A DNA stretch of 33,230 nucleotides from Eubacteriales bacterium (GTDB lineage: Bacteria; Bacillota; Clostridia; Oscillospirales; Oscillospiraceae). Of this stretch, positions 25,386-32,881 are shown one piece after another (position 1 is the first letter of the stretch; each line of letters starts with the position of its first letter). Under the pieces are notes generated by a model that made no database searches, was not told the DNA's origin, and saw nothing but the letters and a program-made list of their open reading frames with translations. The position numbers and the translations under genes are program-made. The stretch spans positions 1 through 33,230 of the forward strand of contig JAUNJE010000032.1 of assembly GCA_030533415.1 (NCBI GenBank). Direction: 5' to 3'.

Positions 25386-27253
25386 CGGGACAGCACCTCC
25401 TCCGTATAGCGGGCAATGGACTGCGCGTCCAAGCCGCAGCGTTCATAAAGTTCCTTCTGGGAGCCGTGGGGGACAAACCCCCGTCCCAGGTCAATGCCGT
25501 CCACACGGCAGTCCGGGCACAGCCTGCCAAGTTCCCAGGCCAAAGCCTCCCGGATACCGGAACCTGCGCAAACCTCCTCCACCACAATGACCCGGCGGTT
25601 TTCGGAGAGCCTGTCCGCAGCCTGTTCCGCAGGCAGGTCGGAAAGGGTCATCAGGCGAAGAACCGTCGCCTCGATGCCCTGCTGCGCAAGAAGCGCGGCT
25701 GCTTCCATTACGTTTTCCAAAAGTGTTCCATAGGTAATCAGCGTCACATCTTTGCCCTGGCGGTGAACCTTGACAAGGCTGCCATCCAGCCCACGCCAGT
25801 CCGAGGCTTTATAGCTTCCTTCCCCACCTCTGGGATAGCGAACCGCGACTGGCCCATAATAGTCTTCCACCGCCCAGCGCAGCATATCCTGCTGCTCCTG
25901 AAAGCTTACAGGGGCCAATATCCGCATCCCCGGCACCTGGCGCAGGAAGCCCACATCAAAAATGCCGTGATGGGTGGGACCGTCGTCGCCCACCAGCCCC
26001 GCCCGGTCTATGGCCAGCACCACATGCAGCTGAAGCAATCCGATATCCTGCATGATCTGGTCGTAGCTGCGCTGCAGGAAGGTGGAATAAATCGCCACCA
26101 CGGGAATCATTCCCTGCTTGGCCAGGCCCCCCGCCATGGAAACGGCGTGTTCCTCCGCAATGCCCACATCAAAGGTACGGCTCGGGAAGGTCCGCTGGAA
26201 ATGCAGCAGCCCCGTGCCGCCGGGCATGGCCGCGGTGATGGCGCAGACTTTGCCGTTTTTCTCCGCCAGCTCCATCATGGCTTCGCCGAAGGAATTGGAA
26301 AAGGTTTTGGTCTTGGGGGCCAGCTTCTTGCCGGTAACCGGGTCAAATTTTCCGATGCCATGGAACTTCGCGGGGTCCTCCTCGGCAAATTTGTAGCCGC
26401 AGCCCTTCTTCGTGACCACATGCACCAGCACCGGCTCCTGCAGGTCCTTGGCGGCACTCAGCAGAGAGATCAGCCCCGGCAAATCATGGCCGTCTACAGG
26501 CCCCAGATAGGTAAAGCCCATATTTTCAAACATGGTGCTGGGCAGCAGAAAGCGCTTCAGGCGGTTTTTCAGGCGGCTGCTCAGCTGATACAACGCGTTG
26601 CCGCCGGGAAGCCCCTTGAGAATCTGACGGTAGATTCGCTTGGCGTCCAAATAGTCCTCACTGGAGCGGAGCCGGGACAGGTGGCGGGAAATGCCGCCGA
26701 CGTTCCGCCCGATGGACATGGTATTGTCATTTAGGATGATGACGATAGGCTCCCCGCTGACCGCCGCGTCATTCAGCCCCTCATAGGCCATGCCGCCGGT
26801 GCAGGCCCCATCGCCGATCAGGGCGACCACATGGTAATCCTGATGCTGCAAAGTCCTGGCCCGGGCCATCCCCAGGGCAATGGAAACGGAGCTGGAGGCA
26901 TGTCCCGCCACAAAGGCATCGGCATCGCTCTCCTCTGGCTTTGGGAAACCGGAAATGCCGCCATACTGCCGCAGATGCGCAAAATCCGCCCGGCGGCCTG
27001 TCAGCAGCTTATGCACATAAGACTGATGACCGACATCAAAAACCAGGCGGTCTTCCATTGTATTGTAAACGGTCTCAATGGCAACGCTCAGCTCCACCGC
27101 GCCCAAATTGCCGGCGAGATGCCCGCCGGTTTTCGAGACGCTGGAAATCAGGAACTCCCGAATCTCCCCGCACAGTTGGGTACGCTCCTCCTCTGTGAGG
27201 GACAGCAAGTCTTCGTGACCGTTGATGCTTTCTAAAATGTCCACGATCGACAC
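25382..27253 (-). CDS. dxs: 1-deoxy-D-xylulose-5-phosphate synthase
   Basis: A 623-residue thiamine-diphosphate enzyme that joins pyruvate and glyceraldehyde 3-phosphate in the MEP isoprenoid pathway. Motifs: AGHASSSVSIALGMA, thiamine-binding GDGACTGGMAYEGLNDA with NDN downstream, FDVGIAEEHAV, and the transketolase C-terminal domain. Full family length. The start is GTG with a weak ribosome site (TTAGGTT), only 9 bases after the oapA stop, so re-initiation from oapA is plausible. ispA, xseA and xseB, which usually lie upstream, are absent from this window. Confidence 0.96.
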   Translation of the reverse strand: MSIVDILESINGHEDLLSLTEEERTQLCGEIREFLISSVSKTGGHLAGNLGAVELSVAIETVYNTMEDRLVFDVGHQSYVHKLLTGRRADFAHLRQYGGISGFPKPEESDADAFVAGHASSSVSIALGMARARTLQHQDYHVVALIGDGACTGGMAYEGLNDAAVSGEPIVIILNDNTMSIGRNVGGISRHLSRLRSSEDYLDAKRIYRQILKGLPGGNALYQLSSRLKNRLKRFLLPSTMFENMGFTYLGPVDGHDLPGLISLLSAAKDLQEPVLVHVVTKKGCGYKFAEEDPAKFHGIGKFDPVTGKKLAPKTKTFSNSFGEAMMELAEKNGKVCAITAAMPGGTGLLHFQRTFPSRTFDVGIAEEHAVSMAGGLAKQGMIPVVAIYSTFLQRSYDQIMQDIGLLQLHVVLAIDRAGLVGDDGPTHHGIFDVGFLRQVPGMRILAPVSFQEQQDMLRWAVEDYYGPVAVRYPRGGEGSYKASDWRGLDGSLVKVHRQGKDVTLITYGTLLENVMEAAALLAQQGIEATVLRLMTLSDLPAEQAADRLSENRRVIVVEEVCAGSGIREALAWELGRLCPDCRVDGIDLGRGFVPHGSQKELYERCGLDAQSIARYTEEVLSR

Positions 27254-27262
27254 AACCTAACG

Positions 27263-27841
27263 TTATTTTTTCTTTTTCGCGAAGAGGTGGTTCAAGGCAT
27301 AGATCACCCGGCCCACCATGTGCACGATCTGCGTGCAGGAATTGACGGCAAAGGTCTTGCCGATGGCCTTGCCGCCCACGGTCAGGCCCGCTACCAGCGC
27401 CGACATGACCAGAGATACCCCTCTTGGCCAGCCCACATCCACATGTGTCAGCATCAGCGCCGCAATGGTGGCGGAGGCGGAACCGGAGACAACGCCGCAG
27501 ATGTCGCCAACCACATCATTGCAGATGGAGCTGACACGCTCGGCGTTTCGCAGCAGGCGAATCGCCTCATGGGCGCCGGGAACCTTCCGGGCTGCCATAG
27601 AATGGAAGGGCTTTTCATCGGCGCTGGCCACCGCCATACCGATGACGTCAAACACGATACCCAGAAGAATAATGATCAGAAGAATCAAAAACGCAATGCC
27701 AATGCTGCTGTTTTCCATGACCTCATCCGACACCAGGGAAATAATGCCGGAAATCAGAATGGTTACCAAAAAAATCGTGACGACCCATTTGATCGTCTTG
27801 TTTCGCTCCCGTTTGGAAGCGGCCGGGTCGGTTTTCGCCAC
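27263..27841 (-). CDS. oapA: OLE-associated membrane protein OapA (DUF21-like)
   Basis: A 192-residue integral membrane protein with a basic N-terminus and about four hydrophobic helices (about 17-37, 45-70, 115-135, 140-165). Between them are FDVIGMAVASADEKPFHSMAARKVPGAHEAIRLLRNAERV and a highly basic C-terminal KKKK. The middle resembles the DUF21 domain of CNNM/CorB magnesium transporters. Known: OapA binds OLE RNA, localises it to the membrane and is implicated in Mg2+ homeostasis. Assignment rests on location directly between the OLE RNA and dxs, size and topology. The start is GTG with AAAGGTG 7 bases upstream. Confidence 0.85.
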   Translation of the reverse strand: MAKTDPAASKRERNKTIKWVVTIFLVTILISGIISLVSDEVMENSSIGIAFLILLIIILLGIVFDVIGMAVASADEKPFHSMAARKVPGAHEAIRLLRNAERVSSICNDVVGDICGVVSGSASATIAALMLTHVDVGWPRGVSLVMSALVAGLTVGGKAIGKTFAVNSCTQIVHMVGRVIYALNHLFAKKKK

Positions 27842-27879
27842 AAAAAGTCACCTTTTATCAAAGTTTTATAAAATGACGG

Positions 27880-28484
27880 CGGCAGGCAGGATAAATCTTA
27901 CGGCTTAGGTCGGGTTGTATTTCACCGGACAGAACCTGCCGTTGCCGTACAGGCCGTTTCCATTTGATCCGTCCGCCCAAGCGTTGCCAAAATGGGTACC
28001 CGATTGCCACTTAGACCGTACTGTAATCCCCTGCCTGCCCTGTTAGGACAGCCTAGGTGTTTTCCACGGCAGAATGCGCCATAGTCTTAGCCTCTTTTGC
28101 AAGCATGGTTTCCAGGAGCGATGACGGCAGCGGCAATGGCCATAGCCGCCTGCCGCCTGTCTCTTTCCCCACATGCCCACTCAAGGCAGGCTACGCTGCA
28201 CGCAGCACACGATTCTGTGCACCGCCTTGCAGGTTCATACCTGATTCGTACGCGATCGGAACCCCTTCCGGGGTTTCGGCCGTCGTCGCACAAGCTTCAG
28301 GTCTCCACGGAAACCGGGTCGGATGCGCCATGCCGTTGGCGCGCGCCCGGAATCCTTAACCCCCAGCATCCACCCTAAACTGGGCGTAAAAAGCAGACAC
28401 CAGGGACTTCATCGATGTGCCCTTCAAAGGATTTTTAGGCCCTTCTTGGAAAATGGCCACTCCGACTAGGATACTGCACCGTCG
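27880..28484 (-). ncRNA. ole: OLE RNA (ornate large extremophilic RNA)
   Basis: About 600 bases of strongly structured, apparently non-coding sequence transcribed from the promoter at 28491-28519 straight into oapA. It has many hairpins, for example AACCCC-GGAA-GGGGTT at 28260-28275, and several CAGGTATGAACCTG-like and CTGCGTGCAG stems. Small frames inside have no ribosome sites. Length near 610, the oapA gene immediately downstream, and the dxs-tlyA-nadK-argR-recN order are the known features of OLE loci. Its known partners form a membrane RNP linked to Mg2+, cold and alcohol stress in Bacillus halodurans. Ends are approximate. RNase P and tmRNA signatures are absent. Confidence 0.85.
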
Positions 28485-28490
28485 CCGTAT

Positions 28491-28519
28491 ATATTAGCAT
28501 ACTTTCGATGAATATACAA
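28491..28519 (-). promoter_or_regulatory. OLE operon promoter
   Basis: On the minus strand TTGTAT and TAATAT are 17 bases apart in an AT-rich stretch, with the transcript expected to start near 28484. It would drive the RNA, oapA, dxs, tlyA, nadK, argR, recN and the ASCH gene. Confidence 0.7.
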
Positions 28520-28599
28520 GTATTTTTTCAAAAATTGTATATTGTTACTATATCTGTGCAGGGCCGTGGTATATTGTTCCCGCGTTGGCGGGCGCTCCG

Positions 28600-29067
28600 C
28601 TACCGGTTCCGGAACAAGTCCTCCACAATATCCGCGTGGGTCACGGCGATTTCGATATCCGCGATCTCCTCCTTGGAAAAGAACCGCAGCTCCCTGGATT
28701 CGGCGCTGATGCGCATTTGGGGCGCCTCCTCAAAATCCAGGCCATAAACCACGATGACCATACGCCAGACGCTGCCGTCCCGGTAGGCGGCGATGCGGCC
28801 GGGGTCATCATAGACCGCCAGCTTTTGAAATCTGTCCTTCGGGACGCGGACGCCCAATTCCTCATAGACCTCCCGGGCGATGGCGTCCCGGCCGGTCTCG
28901 GTTTTCTTGCAGCCGCCCCCTACCAGTCCCCAGGTGTTGGAATCCCGCCGCCGTTCCAGCAGGAGCTTTCCCTTGCAGGTGATGATGGCGTTGGCTCCCA
29001 AATGGGCGGGCATGGTGGTTTTGGGCGCATTTTTCGGGTCCCCCCGGTAAAAAGTTACGATTGACAT
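28600..29067 (-). CDS. Nudix hydrolase
   Basis: A 155-residue hydrolase of nucleoside diphosphates linked to another group. The Nudix box is complete: GGGCKKTETGRDAIAREVYEELGV, i.e. G-x5-E-x7-REVYEELG-V (residues about 60-85), within an alpha/beta Nudix fold. The ATG at 29067 with GGGAGG 7 bases upstream replaces a longer frame beginning at 29154. Substrate unknown. It sits just upstream of the OLE promoter on the same strand but is separated by an AT-rich gap. Confidence 0.92.
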   Translation of the reverse strand: MSIVTFYRGDPKNAPKTTMPAHLGANAIITCKGKLLLERRRDSNTWGLVGGGCKKTETGRDAIAREVYEELGVRVPKDRFQKLAVYDDPGRIAAYRDGSVWRMVIVVYGLDFEEAPQMRISAESRELRFFSKEEIADIEIAVTHADIVEDLFRNR

Positions 29068-29160
29068 AGCGCTTCCTCCCAATGATAATTGCGGAACATT
29101 GTCAATGCAAAGTGTTCTACGGTTATTATACGGCATTTTCTGCCATATTTCCACCCAAAA

Positions 29161-29424
29161 TTACCGGATTTTTCCCAACACGCACCAGGTATGGGCACGA
29201 ATGCTATATTTCAATTCAAACAGCCGCGTTTTCTCCCAAACAGTGGCCCGGCACAGAAAAACCGTGGCCTCGGCGCCCACATACCGCACTTCCCTCACGC
29301 TGACCACTTCCTCAATGTCAATCCGAAGCATTTGATGCTCCTCATCCTCCACGCGAAGGCGCAGAGGCCGGATCTCCCCCGACGCGCTGCACACGGATAT
29401 CACATCCACAGGGCATATCTCCAT
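29161..29424 (-). CDS. Small conserved-looking protein of unknown function
   Basis: An 87-residue soluble protein, not recognised. Alternating hydrophobic/charged residues (EIRPLRLRVEDEEHQMLRIDIEEVVSVREVR, then TVFLCRATVWEKTRLFELKYSIRAHTWCVL) suggest a small beta-rich fold. A perfect GGAGGTG lies 7 bases before the ATG, which argues for a true gene. It reads minus, 93 bases upstream of the Nudix start. Confidence 0.75.
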   Translation of the reverse strand: MEICPVDVISVCSASGEIRPLRLRVEDEEHQMLRIDIEEVVSVREVRYVGAEATVFLCRATVWEKTRLFELKYSIRAHTWCVLGKIR

Positions 29425-29494
29425 TTCAGCTCACCTCCGTCGTTTTTTCTTATTATAGTACATTTGTTCGTATTTTGCAAGAGGATTTTTCTGG

Positions 29495-29523
29495 TTGCAC
29501 ATTAGAAAAAGACTTGGTATAAT
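29495..29523 (+). promoter_or_regulatory. Promoter for the 29642-31224 plus-strand genes
   Basis: TTGCAC and a perfect TATAAT are 17 bases apart in an AT-rich stretch, about 120 bases before the first ATG. The leader between (29530-29641) shows no structure I recognise. Confidence 0.7.
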
Positions 29524-29641
29524 GTAGTATTAAAGAAAATATTTATCAGCTTAGCGCAGACAGGCTTGATTGCACCACACCAGTGCATCAAGATAAGATT
29601 TGCCGCCGGTAATAAATTTGAATTTTTGAGGTGGATACGTA

Positions 29642-30118
29642 ATGGTTGTATTACAGCTTATTCTATATTGTCTGCTATTTACGGCAATGGTAAAAATCGG
29701 TGTTGGTGTGAATGCACTGAATGGACTGTACTTCTACCCTGCGCCCTATCAAGAGAAAGTATATGAACTGGGGTTAACAAATAGGGAGACTGTGCAGAAG
29801 AAAAAGAAAAGATTCATGACATCATTCTTTACCGTTATGCTGATTGCGTTGCTGCTGGTTATTGGTCTATGGAATGGGGTTAGCGCATTTCTCCCCGCGT
29901 ACTTACAGGCACTTCTTTTTCTCGAAGTGATGAACTGGTACGATGGCATTGTTATTGACCGTTTATGGGTTGGTCACAGCAGCTTCTGGAACATTCCGGG
30001 AGTTGATTTGCCGTATGTACAGACATGGCCACAGGTATTGAAGAAGCGTTGCATACTTACATTTATATGGCTTGCCGGTGCAGCAATTGTTGCCGGATTG
30101 ATCGTTTTGATTTTCTGA
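29642..30118 (+). CDS. Small multi-pass membrane protein of unknown function
   Basis: A 158-residue protein with about four hydrophobic helices (about 1-22, 58-80, 82-100, 135-158). A hydrophilic basic loop contains NRETVQKKKKR, and a tryptophan-rich segment reads EVMNWYDGIVIDRLWVGHS. GAGGTGG lies 8 bases before the ATG and a strong promoter precedes it. It is AT-richer than nearby genes. I do not recognise the family. The following gene is a DUF3592-like protein, which also belongs to poorly described membrane-linked families. Confidence 0.75.
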   Translation: MVVLQLILYCLLFTAMVKIGVGVNALNGLYFYPAPYQEKVYELGLTNRETVQKKKKRFMTSFFTVMLIALLLVIGLWNGVSAFLPAYLQALLFLEVMNWYDGIVIDRLWVGHSSFWNIPGVDLPYVQTWPQVLKKRCILTFIWLAGAAIVAGLIVLIF

Positions 30119-30214
30119 GCTGTGTAAACGCTAGCGCGTATCTGAAAACTACCTTCTCATATTCAAGCTGCACAAAAGGCCAAAAAGCGATACAAAGGAG
30201 GCCGCGAACCTGCT

Positions 30215-30544
30215 ATGAACATCCTGCGTGTATTCGGTATCGGCTCCGGTAGAATTCTGGCAAAAAACCACAGCGTTCCGGGGCATGTTTCGAAGGTTTC
30301 CCGTTGCTGGTGGCTGCGTGTCCACACGAAACCTGTGCGCCTCTATGCCTCCGAAGAAAATACAGTCTCCCCTGATATCATTACCTTTACTTATCATGTA
30401 GACGGCACTCCTTACATTGGAAAGCTCTACATTCCCATCCGTTACCGGACCCCCCAGAACGGTGAAACCATCCAAGTTTTCTATGATCCGGCAAAACCCA
30501 AACAATACGCCTGTTACGCGTTCGGTCCGGGGACTATATTATAA
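30215..30544 (+). CDS. Small DUF3592-like protein
   Basis: A 109-residue protein whose central part (FTYHVDGTPYIGKLYIPIRYRTPQNGETIQVFYDPAKPKQYACY) matches the pattern of DUF3592-type domains: a short beta domain with Y-x-V-dG-x-Y and V-x-YdP-x-x-P. It lacks the usual membrane helix, so it may be truncated or an unusual soluble version. The ATG has AAGGAGG 13 bases upstream, a long spacing. It starts 97 bases after the membrane-protein gene and ends 14 bases before the HAD gene. Confidence 0.65.
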   Translation: MNILRVFGIGSGRILAKNHSVPGHVSKVSRCWWLRVHTKPVRLYASEENTVSPDIITFTYHVDGTPYIGKLYIPIRYRTPQNGETIQVFYDPAKPKQYACYAFGPGTIL

Positions 30545-30558
30545 AAGGGAGAAACCAT

Positions 30559-31224
30559 ATGTTAAAATACCCCTGTCTCGTCCTTGACCACGACGATACC
30601 GTGGTGCAAAGTGAAGCCACCGTCAACTACCCCTTTTTCTGCTATATTCTGGACCAGTTCCGGCCCGGCGCCAGGATCACCCTGCAGGAGTACACCCAGG
30701 GCTGCTTTCATCTGGGCTTTGCCGACATGTGCCGCCAATGGTACGGCTTTACGGAGCAGGAGATCGAGGACGAATACCATGGCTGGCAAGAATATATCAC
30801 GCACCACATCCCCGCCCCCTTCCCCGGCATCGAACGGATCATCCGGCGGCAAAAGGCGGAGGGCGGTTCTATTTGCGTGGTGTCCCATTCCTGCATCCAG
30901 AATATCACCCGGGATTATTCCGCCCATTTCGGCATTCTTCCCGATGACATCTATGGCTGGGACCTTCCCGAGGCGCTTCGCAAGCCCAGTACATATCCCC
31001 TGGAACAGATCATGGCAAAATACGGCCTGTCCCCCCAGCAGCTTCTGGTGGTGGACGACATGAAGCCCGCCTGGGAGATGGCCAGCAAAGCGGGCGTCCC
31101 CATTGCTTTTGCCGCCTGGGGGCGGAAGGATTACCCGGAAATCATGGCGGAAATGACCTGGCTGTGCGCCTATTCCTTTGATTCCCCCGGAGCTTTGGAA
31201 CGCTTCCTGTTTGATGAGGTGTGA
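30559..31224 (+). CDS. HAD-superfamily hydrolase
   Basis: A 221-residue haloacid-dehalogenase-type phosphatase. Motif I is DHDDT (residues about 10-14) with the nucleophile Asp, an alpha-helical cap (about 15-100), motif II VVSHSC, and motif IV LLVVDDMKPAWEMA. The substrate is likely a small phosphorylated metabolite. The ATG follows GGGAG. The next reading frame begins 2 bases after the stop, so the two were one unit before the next gene was broken. Confidence 0.9.
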   Translation: MLKYPCLVLDHDDTVVQSEATVNYPFFCYILDQFRPGARITLQEYTQGCFHLGFADMCRQWYGFTEQEIEDEYHGWQEYITHHIPAPFPGIERIIRRQKAEGGSICVVSHSCIQNITRDYSAHFGILPDDIYGWDLPEALRKPSTYPLEQIMAKYGLSPQQLLVVDDMKPAWEMASKAGVPIAFAAWGRKDYPEIMAEMTWLCAYSFDSPGALERFLFDEV

Positions 31225-31225
31225 C

Positions 31226-31685
31226 ATGCTGCACTACGAAAAAATCACCATCCGGAACGCCCTCCCGGAGGATGCGCCGCTGCTGGCGCGCTGGTGGAAC
31301 GACGGGGCGGTCATGGCCCATGCTGGATTTCCCAAAGGCCTTGGCACCGCCGCCGAAAAAATCGCCGCCGGGCTTGCCGACGATACGGATGAGACCCGCA
31401 GGCGTATGATTCTGCTCAGGGATGCCACCCCCCATCGGAGAAATGGTCTACCGAAATATTGGCAGCCGCACTGCGGACATCGGCATTAAAATCTGTGAAC
31501 GCAGCTTTCAGGAAAAAGGCATCGGCCGGATCGCCCTGAGCCTGTTGGTGCAATACCTGTTTGACAACGGCTACACCAAAATCGTTCTCGATACCAATCT
31601 GAACAACACCCGCGCCCAGCATGTGTATGAAAAACTCGGATTTCAAAGACTGCGGGTAAATCCGGATTCCTGGCAGAACCAGTAG
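31226..31685 (+). pseudogene. GNAT acetyltransferase broken by a frameshift in a C run
   Basis: Two frames together encode one GNAT domain. The first (from ATG 31226, after GAGGTG) gives MLHYEKITIRNALPEDAPLLARWWND to about MILL. The second, from about 31427, gives PIGEMVYRNIG, GIGRIALSLL (acetyl-CoA loop) and ARAQHVYEKLGF-like end. Both are separated by a CCCCCC run at 31428-31433. Removing one C joins them into a single 152-residue protein. Either a real recent mutation, a phase-variable tract or a sequencing error. Confidence 0.85.
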
Positions 31686-31746
31686 GGGCAGTGGGAATCA
31701 TCTGTAGATTACGCCCTGACCGCAGATACATTTACAAATTTCGCGG

Positions 31747-31775
31747 TTTAATCCTCTTGACAGTTATGGTATAAT
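31747..31775 (+). promoter_or_regulatory. smpB promoter, extended -10 type
   Basis: TGGTATAAT (31767-31775) is an extended -10. A weak TTTAAT lies 17 bases upstream. A TTGACA is also present at 31757-31762 but is only 7 bases from the -10. Confidence 0.6.
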
Positions 31776-31807
31776 AATTTGCAGAGCACATGCGGGAGGT
31801 GAGACAT

Positions 31808-32275
31808 CTGGAAAAGGCAAGCATAAAAGTCATGGCCCGGAACCGGGAGGCCTATCACGAATACTTTGTGGAAGAAGAATTCGAGGCAGGCATCGAGCTG
31901 CTGGGCACCGAGGTCAAGTCCATCCGGGCAGGAACCCTGAACCTGAAGGACGCCTGGTGCGGCATCAAGGATGGCGAGCTGATCTTAAACCAGATGCACG
32001 TCTCCCCCTATGACCACGGCAACCGGTTCAATCCCGACGCCCGGCGCCCCCGCCGGCTCCTGATGCACAAACGGGAGATCATGCGGCTGTATGGGAAGGT
32101 CAAACAGGACGGATATTCCCTGATTCCTTTGTCCGTGTATTTCAAGGGCAGCCGGGTCAAGGTCAACGTGGGCCTGTGCAAAGGCAAAAAACTTTATGAC
32201 AAAAGACAGGCCGCGGCCGAACGGGACGCCAAGCGTCAGATCGACCGGGCCATGAAGGAGAGATTCAGACAATGA
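31808..32275 (+). CDS. smpB: SmpB, tmRNA-binding protein
   Basis: A 155-residue partner of tmRNA in rescue of stalled ribosomes. Motifs: VMARNREAYHEYFVEEEFEAGIELLGTEVKSIRAG, HVSPY, and GLCKGKKLYDKRQ with a basic tail. GGGAGG at 31794-31799 is 8 bases before a CTG at 31808, which gives the usual SmpB start (L/MEKASIKV) and length. The ATG at 31790 and GTG at 31799 overlap or precede that ribosome site, and ATG 31832 has none. tmRNA is encoded two genes on. Confidence 0.95.
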   Translation: MEKASIKVMARNREAYHEYFVEEEFEAGIELLGTEVKSIRAGTLNLKDAWCGIKDGELILNQMHVSPYDHGNRFNPDARRPRRLLMHKREIMRLYGKVKQDGYSLIPLSVYFKGSRVKVNVGLCKGKKLYDKRQAAAERDAKRQIDRAMKERFRQ

Positions 32276-32808
32276 ACCCTACATTTAAGATCACCATGGA
32301 GTCCGGCGGCGTCATTGAAGGCGAGCTGTACCCCGAGAAGGCGCCCCAGAGCGTCCGCAACTTCATCGACCTGTGCAGCCACAATTTCTACGATGGCCTG
32401 ATCTTCCACCGCGTCATCCCCGGCTTTATGATCCAGGGCGGGTGCCCCGAGGGCACCGGCATGGGCGGTCCCGGCTACTGCATCAAGGGCGAGTTTTTCT
32501 TCAACGGCTTCAAGAATGACCTGAAGCACAAGCGGGGCGTCCTGAGCATGGCAAGAAGCCAGTCCCCCAACTCCGCCGGCAGCCAGTTCTTCATCATGCA
32601 CGCCGACGCCAAGCATCTGGACGGCCAGTACGCCGCCTTCGGCAAAGTCACCTCCGGCATGGACGTGGTGGACGCCATTGCCAAGGTAAAAACCGGCATG
32701 GCCGACCGCCCCATTGAGGAGCAAAAAATCGCCTCCATCACCGTGGACACCCACGGCGAAACCTACCCGGAGCCAAACAAGCTGCCTGATCCTTACGGCA
32801 GATTTTAA
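32272..32808 (+). CDS. Cyclophilin-type peptidyl-prolyl isomerase
   Basis: A 178-residue cytoplasmic peptidyl-prolyl cis-trans isomerase that speeds folding at proline. It has FYDGLIFHRVIPGFMIQGG, SMARSQSPNSAGSQFFI and FGKVTSGMDVVDAI. The ATG overlaps the smpB stop by 4 bases. No signal peptide is visible. Confidence 0.95.
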   Translation: MNPTFKITMESGGVIEGELYPEKAPQSVRNFIDLCSHNFYDGLIFHRVIPGFMIQGGCPEGTGMGGPGYCIKGEFFFNGFKNDLKHKRGVLSMARSQSPNSAGSQFFIMHADAKHLDGQYAAFGKVTSGMDVVDAIAKVKTGMADRPIEEQKIASITVDTHGETYPEPNKLPDPYGRF

Positions 32809-32816
32809 TTCCGTGT

Positions 32817-32845
32817 GGAGCGCGGCGTTACTCTACGCCCGCTCC
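32817..32845 (+). terminator. Hairpin after the cyclophilin gene
   Basis: GGAGCG-C-GGCGT / ACGCC-CGCTCC stem with a short loop, 8 bases past the stop. No T run follows at once, so it may be a processing site or weak terminator. A pyrimidine-rich stretch (CTCCAATTTTCCACTATCCACTC) then leads to the tmRNA. Confidence 0.5.
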
Positions 32846-32881
32846 CAACTCTCCAATTTTCCACTATCCACTCTTAAACAC

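Noticed and set aside
28057-28378. Small plus- and minus-strand frames inside the OLE RNA
   Set aside because: No ribosome site, Arg/Pro-rich unlikely proteins, and the RNA structure explains the stretch better.
27880-28484. RNase P RNA or a group II intron as identity of the structured RNA
   Set aside because: The conserved GAAAGUCCGGGC-type RNase P core and an intron reverse transcriptase or domain V were not seen, while the synteny fits OLE.
31757-31775. TTGACA at 31757 as the -35 of smpB
   Set aside because: Only 7 bases separate it from TATAAT; an extended -10 with a weak -35 at 31747 fits better.
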